The notes beneath the pieces were generated by a model, which saw nothing but the letters and a program-made list of their open reading frames with translations, was not told the DNA's origin and ran no database searches. The translations under genes and the position numbers were made by a program. A stretch of 11,079 bases of DNA, from positions 1 to 11,079 of the forward strand of contig JAFNXT010000023.1 in assembly GCA_017378975.1 (NCBI GenBank), given 5' to 3'. The DNA is from Oscillospiraceae bacterium (GTDB lineage: Bacteria; Bacillota; Clostridia; Oscillospirales; Oscillospiraceae). Of the stretch, positions 9,601 to 11,079 are shown piece by piece; positions within the stretch are counted from its first letter, which is position 1, and every line of letters starts with the position of its first letter.

Positions 9601-10475
9601 GTGTAGTCATGCTGGCACTGGGCTCTGACATAGCTCAGCGTCAGGGTGCCGTCCTCGTTGACCGTCAGAGTGAAGGTGACCTGCACGCCGCCGGGGACGA
9701 ACATCTTCTCAGGCACAGCGATGCCCTTGGCGGTGTCGTACAGGGTGACGGAGGTGGCCGTGGCATCGAAGCCCTCGGTCATATACCACTTGGCGTTGTC
9801 ACCGGTCTTCACGCCCACATAGGAGTCGGAATCGAAGGTGACGACCAGCTGGCCCTCCACGAAGCGATACTGACCGACGTTGGCGGAGTCTTCCTCGCAG
9901 GCGTAATTGCCGCCGTTGATCCAGCCAAACAGGTAGTATTCCACAGTGGGCTCGGCTTCGCCGCAAGCGGTACAGGTACCGCCCACATAGTGGTGGCCGG
10001 TGGCCTCGGTCTCGTTCCCGGTGTAGCTGTGACCGCAGGCGGTACAGGTGTAGGTGGTGTAGCCGCCGGTGATACAGGTGGGAGCGGTGACCACGCCGCC
10101 GTCGTAGCTGTGACCGGTGGCCTTGACGGCCTCGGTGTAGCTGTGACCGCACTTGCCACAGGTGAAGGTCTTCACACCCTCCACGGTGCAGGTGGGAGCA
10201 GTGGTGATCTTGCCCTCGTCATAGCTATGGCCGGTGGCCTTGATGGTCTCGGTGTAGCTGTGGCCGCAGATGGAGCAGGTGAAGGTCTTCACGCCCTCAG
10301 CGGTACAGGTGGCATCCTTGGTGATCTCCTCGGTGTAGCTGTGGCTGCAATCGGTGATCACATAGCTCAGACCCAGCGTGCCGTCCTCGTTGAAGCGCAG
10401 GGTCAGCTCCACGGTAGCGCCGCCGGGGATCCTCAGCTTGTTCACCTCGATACCGGGAGTGTTGGTATCATAGAG
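1..10475 (-). CDS. pulA: Giant modular type I pullulanase (GH13), partial at both ends
   Basis: Predicted secreted debranching enzyme that cleaves alpha-1,6 links in pullulan and starch. The frame is uninterrupted for about 3,490 codons. Counting residue 1 at the codon 10473-10475, the order is: Cys/His repeats and X modules (1-590), short Cys/His array (598-727), CBM26-like (729-834), AMPK/CBM48-like (844-931), CBM41-like (939-1037), Ig-like (1037-1137), CBM48 (1139-1262), GH13 (1272-1789), then two more CBM26-like modules among Cys/His arrays, three X modules and two unnamed C-terminal modules. Catalytic residues seen are Asp (6075-6077), Glu (5988-5990) and Asp (5736-5738); the type I signature reads YAWGYDP. 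It is several times longer than ordinary type I pullulanases. The true start and signal peptide are absent because the frame enters at a junction with another gene, and the C-terminus (any anchor or dockerin) lies beyond base 1. The enzyme assignment is firm; cell location is inferred. Confidence 0.93.
650..830 (-). repeat. Last Cys/His long unit
   Basis: Unit reading EHDYESVVTAPTC, then HTCALCGHSYTG, PATGHSY and GTCEKCG. It is very similar to the tandem block units at 3379-3956, but the first Cys of CxH is absent (LAEHDY). It separates the Trp/Tyr-rich module from the C-terminal module. Confidence 0.8.
840..1490 (-). other. Trp/Tyr-rich unnamed surface-protein module
   Basis: About 215 residues with YRYRDWETIVSFVPGLEGYE, WPTGFDKTNALYARYD, GYLYYHWCCAGHAD, RFHAYYSTV, CGDSVRYFCVPVYGQSYTT and finally WTEWTGWSESVAEATETRQV ending TRTLYRL. 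The closing TRQVETRTLYR with the WTEW element recurs in large surface proteins of gut Firmicutes from memory, but I know no function. No catalytic signature is recognised; it could be adhesive or structural. It contains four Cys in HWCC, TACGD and YFC that may pair. Confidence 0.6.
1495..1752 (-). repeat. Cys/His long unit plus a diverged extra unit
   Basis: A standard long unit (CEH, PTC, YTCDLCGHVK, IAHRF, GGVCVACG) is followed by a diverged one, CVHAYDMVKHDASC...FTCGICGD. The second has CxH, C and CxxC but lacks the final His and CxxC. It passes directly into the Trp/Tyr-rich module. Confidence 0.75.
1755..2080 (-). other. X module 6
   Basis: Begins EEFYLFGWINGGNYACEENY and contains EFKFVDGLLTATFREDSYIG, LKWYMTQSYVGEG, FYDTATGAGEKMFVPGG and GSLTLRYTTG. 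It is the most diverged copy (CEEN instead of CEED, IKTSGN instead of VKTGDN) and the last before the unnamed C-terminal modules. Confidence 0.75.
2085..2261 (-). repeat. Cys/His long unit between X modules 5 and 6
   Basis: Unit with CSH, AGC, RTCTKCGESK, ATGHNY and GACAGCG in order. Same ligand order as the tandem block; the connecting residues are more polar (Arg, Lys, Asp). Confidence 0.78.
2262..2594 (-). other. X module 5
   Basis: Begins TYYLFGYINGANYACEED and contains KYKFTNGKLVATFDTTSYVA, VKTGDNAKWYMTNGYPGD, LYDTSTGIDANKMRVPGG and GSLTLSYVA. It lies exactly 507 bp from X modules 4 and 6 (INGANY/INGGNY anchors at 3058, 2551 and 2044). Confidence 0.77.
2595..2770 (-). repeat. Cys/His long unit between X modules 4 and 5
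   Basis: One ~58-residue unit: CAH, PGC, YRCSLCADTY, AKGHNY and GANCTNCG. The residue after the second CxxC Cys is Ala instead of Gly in the first CxxC. Otherwise it has the standard eight ligands. Confidence 0.78.
2775..3104 (-). other. X module 4
   Basis: Begins TDYYLIGYINGANYGCEED, continues with GIYKFENNMLKATFQSTSYV and AKWYMCDGYPGD, then LYDTSMPIQHDKVNVPG and a final strand GSLTLTYVK. It carries a second Cys (WYMC) not found in the other copies. First member of the exact 507-bp period shared with X modules 5 and 6. Confidence 0.75.
3105..3956 (-). repeat. Five-copy 174-bp (58-residue) Cys/His tandem repeat
   Basis: The exact 174-bp period is shown by the GTAGCC/GAAGCC motif, whose third base falls at 3205, 3379, 3553, 3727 and 3901. 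Each unit has CxH, PTC, TCxLCG, GHS and GxCxxCG in order, giving six Cys and two His. The two units nearest the CBM26-like module are almost identical in DNA; the last (3105-3275) is most diverged (CEHQFVTTTVSPTC). Probably a metal-stabilised extended stalk; that role is inferred. Confidence 0.92.
3970..4262 (-). other. CBM26-like starch-binding module 3
   Basis: Reads TVTIYYDNAGTQWEQVYVYA then WAEAAGRT, DGWPGNAM, DIYAITLP and IVIFNNGEGGQTGDL. It matches CBM26 in the order of aromatic residues, the WPG turn and the IFNN-GGQT strand. It is followed directly by the 174-bp tandem repeats. Confidence 0.87.
4269..4667 (-). repeat. Short Cys/His array, 8 tandem units (C-terminal side)
   Basis: Eight units each ending CxxCG. 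Units 1, 4 and 7 carry an extra His (CKHEIH, CGHEHH, CAHAQH). The next units (2, 5, 8) have VSH or VEH instead of CxH. Units 3 and 6 are the plain form (CEHTW..., CRHSW...). It sits between CBM26-like modules 2 and 3 and has the same unit number as the array at 8295-8684. Confidence 0.88.
4690..4976 (-). other. CBM26-like starch-binding module 2
   Basis: Reads TYTVYYDNNTTNWGNVNVYA followed by WAEAAGR, DSWPGTAM, GIYAIELP and NLIFNDGYGSQSINL. VYYDN-x-x-x-NW...VYAW...WPG...LIFN is the CBM26 pattern. It is closely related to module 3, including the shared WAEAAGRT segment. Confidence 0.87.
4980..5075 (-). repeat. Short Cys/His pair after the catalytic domain
   Basis: Two units: CSHGYHTTSGLCTNCG with an extra His, then VSVSHSYSGGKCSVCG with Val replacing the first Cys. 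It joins the pullulanase C-terminal domain to CBM26-like module 2, repeating the rule that a short Cys/His array stands directly before each CBM26-like module. Confidence 0.85.
5110..6660 (-). other. GH13 catalytic barrel and C-terminal beta domain of type I pullulanase
   Basis: The barrel starts at YELHIREMT. The four GH13 conserved regions are DVVYNH (6273-6290), GFRFD with the nucleophile Asp at 6075-6077, YGEGW with the acid/base Glu at 5988-5990, and VSCHDN with the transition-state Asp at 5736-5738. The type I signature appears as YAWGYDP (6411-6431), followed by EGSYATDP; the usual second residue is Asn. A C-terminal beta domain (about 5110-5460) follows after FRKNHQALR. All catalytic residues are intact, so the enzyme is expected to be active. 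Confidence 0.95.
6690..7060 (-). other. CBM48 (pullulanase N-terminal isoamylase-type domain)
   Basis: Contains YHGDDLGATWSKSGTTFKVW followed by APTAKQVYVKIYD, then GTWYVTVSGNLSGYYYNYDV and VEATDPYAKGVGANGDRGMI. The LGATW...FKVWAPTA...V-x-x-Y...W-x-V...G-x-Y-Y-x-Y-x-V...DPYA series is the standard CBM48 signature immediately before the GH13 barrel in type I pullulanases. Confidence 0.92.
7065..7365 (-). other. Ig-like beta domain between CBM41 and CBM48
   Basis: About 100 residues with strands such as STAKLSYANYNYEAGTVWVK, FQIVDANGNATNVTVTGV and SLKLSRELN. It resembles the beta-sandwich spacer found before CBM48 in many type I pullulanases. No catalytic or clear binding residues are recognised; probably structural. 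Confidence 0.6.
7365..7660 (-). other. CBM41-like pullulanase-associated domain
   Basis: Starts KIKVVLHFYRESGDYAGWDV and continues WFWCNES with a later strand around LNLGYTVRKSDWSDK. The HFYR-x-x-GDY-x-GW-x-x-W pattern is typical of CBM41 (bacterial pullulanase-associated domain), which binds alpha-glucans; two Trp residues are in the expected positions. A single copy is present here, as is usual near the N-terminal side of type I pullulanases. Confidence 0.8.
7685..7945 (-). other. AMPK/CBM48-like glycogen-binding module
   Basis: Contains TVTFRYAGTASSVYLAGSMN followed by DWS, then GIWSVTMELAPGVHEYKFVV and WVTDP. The order VYLAGSMNDW ... GVHEYKFVVDG ... DP is the hallmark of the E-set glycogen-binding fold shared by AMPK beta subunits and CBM48. 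It lies upstream of the pullulanase's own CBM48 and CBM41-like modules. Confidence 0.8.
7975..8290 (-). other. CBM26-like starch-binding module 1
   Basis: Reads DGILIHFVNTEGWNGVVAYAWE, then GYGWPGK, GYYTFLL and LIFHNWNGGQTADLTI. The pattern of a strand with N-x-x-GW, a YAW motif, a GWPG turn and an LIFN/H-x-x-GGQ strand is characteristic of CBM25/CBM26 starch-binding modules. The aromatic residues (Trp in YAW, Trp in NWNGG) are plausible sugar-stacking positions. It differs from the other two copies in its first strand and its longer C-terminal part. Confidence 0.78.
8295..8684 (-). repeat. Short Cys/His array, 8 tandem units (N-terminal side)
   Basis: Eight units of about 15-18 residues, each ending CxxCG. 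Typical units read CEHSWTEGVCDICG and CVHSWTDGVCGDCG. Units 1 and 5 have an extra His (CGHANH..., CAHESH...), and units 2 and 6, which follow them, have VEH in place of CxH. The block lies between X module 3 and the first CBM26-like module. Dense CxH...CxxC spacing suggests small zinc-knuckle-like folds in tandem; metal binding is inferred, not shown. Confidence 0.88.
8702..9020 (-). other. X module 3
   Basis: Begins SYYLFGWINGGNYGCEED, continues with GIYKFDGGKLIATFESDSYV and VKTGDNLSWYMTEGY, and ends with KMFVPGG and TLTLSYLVD. It is the last of the X modules before the catalytic half and is followed directly by an 8-unit Cys/His array. It keeps the single Cys of the NYxCEED motif. Confidence 0.75.
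9024..9119 (-). repeat. Short Cys/His pair between X modules 2 and 3
   Basis: Two short units. The first, CEHPDHGTDGICPDCG, has an extra His. The second, TKVDHSYKGDTCTVCG, has Val where other units have the first Cys. This is the same paired arrangement as in the arrays at 8295-8684, 4980-5075 and 4269-4667. Confidence 0.8.
9128..9450 (-). other. X module 2
   Basis: Begins DYYLFGWINGANYACEED and contains SYVGVKTGDNAKWYMTEG, LYDTAKGIAVPEKMFVPG and a closing strand GLRYETA. Long stretches are nearly identical in DNA to X module 1, for example the segments around 9270-9330 and 9769-9830, which points to recent duplication or gene conversion. Function unknown; proposed glycan-binding module. Confidence 0.75.
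9450..9622 (-). repeat. Cys/His long unit between X modules 1 and 2
   Basis: One full ~58-residue unit: CQH, PGC, YTCAKCGDSY, PTGHSY and GGTCADCG in order. It has the same eight potential metal ligands (CxH, C, CxxC, H, CxxC) as the five-copy tandem block at 3105-3956. It acts as a spacer between two X modules. Confidence 0.8.
9625..9950 (-). other. X module 1 (unnamed repeat module, candidate carbohydrate-binding)
   Basis: About 105 residues starting YYLFGWINGGNYACEED, then a strand reading GQYRFVEGQLVVTF, the segment DSYVGVKTGDNAKWYMTEG, LYDT, KMFVPGG and a final strand ending LTLSYV. This all-beta pattern with conserved Trp and Tyr resembles small glycan-binding modules. I cannot assign it to a numbered CBM family. 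It is very similar at DNA level to X module 2, with the YLFGW motif 498 bp away. Confidence 0.75.
9960..10349 (-). repeat. N-terminal Cys/His long-repeat block (3 units of 38-39 residues)
   Basis: Three tandem units carry PTC or ATC, then TFTCxxCGHSYTE, then ATGHSY. The motif GGTGAAGGTC recurs at 10278 and 10161 (117 bp apart) with its diverged equivalent at 10047 (114 bp). The first unit begins with CSH and the last ends with GGTCTACG, so the block has the same Cys/His grammar as the 58-residue repeats further on but with the closing CxxC kept only in the last unit. Spacing and conservation of Cys and His suggest zinc-ribbon-like folding with metal ligands rather than disulfides; this is inference. 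It links X module 0 to X module 1. Confidence 0.85.
10350..10475 (-). pseudogene. X module 0, truncated (C-terminal ~42 residues only)
   Basis: Reads LYDTNTPGIEVNKL then RIPGG and a Thr/Leu-rich strand pair ending in GLSYVITD. This matches the second half of the six complete X modules, whose equivalents read LYDT, KMFVPGG and LTLSYV. The first ~60 residues of the module are missing because the sequence switches to another gene at about 10475. The fragment remains in frame with the rest of the pullulanase. Confidence 0.8.
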
Positions 10476-11079
10476 GGCCAAACTGTATGTTGGCCACCGA
10501 ACGGACCTCCAGACACATGGGCACTTCGTAAAGCACCCGGTACTGGCCGTCCCGGTACTGGCACACGCGGGCGCTGTGCATACCGGTGACGCTATCTCGG
10601 ACGGCAAAGGCCATCTCCTGGGCGCCGTCGCCGTCAATGTCTTCGATGGCCACGTCGGCGTACTGGATGTCCATGAGAACGGTCATGCCGTTTTCGGCAA
10701 AATCATACACCGTCATGCCGTAGGTGCCGCCTTCGTCAAAACCCCAGCACATGGCCAGACCCAGCCGTCCATCCCCCAGGGTGGGGTAATAGATGGCCCG
10801 AAGGGAGGTGCCGTAACCCTCGGCCATGCCGATGGGGGTGTACTGCTCGCCCTCTTTGCGGAAGGTGTAGACCTGATAGGCGCCGGTCTCGGTGCGGAAA
10901 AAGGCCAGGGCCTCTTCGTCACCCTTGCCGTCCAGGTTCACCAGCTGCACAGCCTGTCGGTTGATGCCGGAATCGGCCACGGCATAGACCGCGCCATCCT
11001 GCAGGATGCCGTTGAGCTGCTGCTGCAGCTGCACGTACTCGGCAGGCACTTTGGGCAGCAAAAGAAGGCCGTCGCCAAA
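10468..11079 (-). CDS. VCBS/FG-GAP-like putative lipoprotein, partial
   Basis: About 203 codons are visible, entering from the right edge and ending at a TGA at 10468-10470. Two Asp-rich, calcium-loop-like motifs are seen, NLDGKGDEE and DIDGDGAQE, each followed by a hydrophobic strand (ALAFFR, MAFAVR) as in VCBS/FG-GAP beta-propeller blades. The frame is open to the edge and reads FGDGLLLLPKVPAEY at its visible start, so the apparent TTG start at 11059-11061 is probably not real. The start, and a likely lipoprotein signal peptide, lie outside the window. The last residues (VANIQFG) read like a continuing beta strand, and the stop codon is contributed by pullulanase DNA read out of frame, so the 3' part of this gene is probably missing. 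Substrate and role are unknown; related proteins in Clostridia are usually surface lipoproteins (general knowledge). It has no obvious functional link to the pullulanase. Confidence 0.75.
   Translation of the reverse strand, partial: FGDGLLLLPKVPAEYVQLQQQLNGILQDGAVYAVADSGINRQAVQLVNLDGKGDEEALAFFRTETGAYQVYTFRKEGEQYTPIGMAEGYGTSLRAIYYPTLGDGRLGLAMCWGFDEGGTYGMTVYDFAENGMTVLMDIQYADVAIEDIDGDGAQEMAFAVRDSVTGMHSARVCQYRDGQYRVLYEVPMCLEVRSVANIQFGPL
10473..10482. other. Fusion junction between the VCBS-like gene and the pullulanase gene
   Basis: To the right, the minus frame encoding VANIQFG is coherent VCBS-like protein. To the left, a frame offset by one base encodes LYDTNTPGIEVNKL, the second half of an X module. 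The usual first half of that module (YYLFGW...NYACEED...WYMT) is absent. Upstream of the junction the pullulanase frame reads low-complexity nonsense until a TGA at 10683-10685, and it has no ATG start or ribosome binding site. A short inverted repeat, GGCCA (10476-10480) and TGGCC (10491-10495) with a 10-base loop, sits at the junction. This is either a real deletion/rearrangement or an assembly join. Confidence 0.75.

Noticed and set aside
644..10159. Many 60-200 codon frames on both strands inside the pullulanase (for example 644-1255, 2392-2757, 6134-6499, 8291-8695)
   Set aside because: They are out-of-frame readings of the pullulanase codons, rich in Pro, Thr, Ala, Ser or Arg, without ribosome binding sites or domains.
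10450..10500. Simple sequencing frameshift joining one continuous protein
   Set aside because: The two sides belong to different protein families and each lacks half of a domain, so a one-base error cannot explain the change.
222..10589. 3,455-codon plus-strand open frame as a gene
   Set aside because: Its translation has no recognisable domain and is dominated by Gly, Val, Ala, His and Asp. The opposite strand encodes pullulanase with all catalytic motifs over the same span.
11059..11061. TTG as the start of the VCBS-like gene
   Set aside because: The frame is open to the right edge with sensible sequence (FGDGLLL) before it, so the start probably lies outside the window.

Overview
The window is almost entirely one very large minus-strand gene, read from right to left. 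The reading frame is open from about 10682 down to base 1. Recognisable protein begins at about 10475, which gives roughly 3,490 residues with both ends missing. The product is a modular type I pullulanase (debranching enzyme, GH13) of the kind secreted by starch-degrading gut Clostridia. All four GH13 catalytic regions are present (about 5736-6290). Around the catalytic core are a CBM41-like, a CBM48 and an AMPK/CBM48-like module and three CBM26-like starch-binding modules. GC-rich DNA, the gut-Firmicute style of surface modules and the Cys/His mini-repeats suggest an Oscillospirales-like (Ruminococcaceae/Oscillospiraceae) intestinal bacterium. This placement is an inference from style, since there is no marker gene.

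Layout in protein order (N to C, high to low coordinates): truncated X module (10350-10475); Cys/His long repeats (9960-10349); X modules 1-3 with Cys/His spacers (8702-9950); an 8-unit short Cys/His array (8295-8684); CBM26-like 1 (7975-8290); AMPK/CBM48-like (7685-7945); CBM41-like (7365-7660); Ig-like (7065-7365); CBM48 (6690-7060); GH13 catalytic and C-terminal beta domains (5110-6660); a 2-unit Cys/His array (4980-5075); CBM26-like 2 (4690-4976); a second 8-unit array (4269-4667); CBM26-like 3 (3970-4262); five 174-bp tandem Cys/His repeats (3105-3956); X modules 4-6 with spacers on an exact 507-bp period (about 1755-3104); a Trp/Tyr-rich unnamed module (840-1490); a last Cys/His unit (650-830); and an unnamed C-terminal module running off the left edge (1-648).

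At the right end (10468-11079, minus) lies the middle of a different gene, a VCBS/FG-GAP-like, probably lipid-anchored protein. It stops abruptly where the pullulanase starts in the middle of a module and in another frame. No start codon, ribosome binding site, signal peptide or terminator separates them. The boundary at about 10473-10482 is therefore a deletion/fusion or an assembly chimera, not a normal gene border.

The most interesting content is the extracellular Cys/His mini-domain system: a likely metal-binding spacer between glycan-binding modules. Its short units follow a strict rule. Every unit with an extra His is followed by a unit whose Cys is replaced by Val, in 7 of 7 cases, so each pair keeps eight potential ligands. 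The second is a repeated ~105-residue X module, present in six full copies and a remnant, which is a candidate carbohydrate-binding family. No RNA genes, CRISPR array, insertion sequence or promoter was seen.
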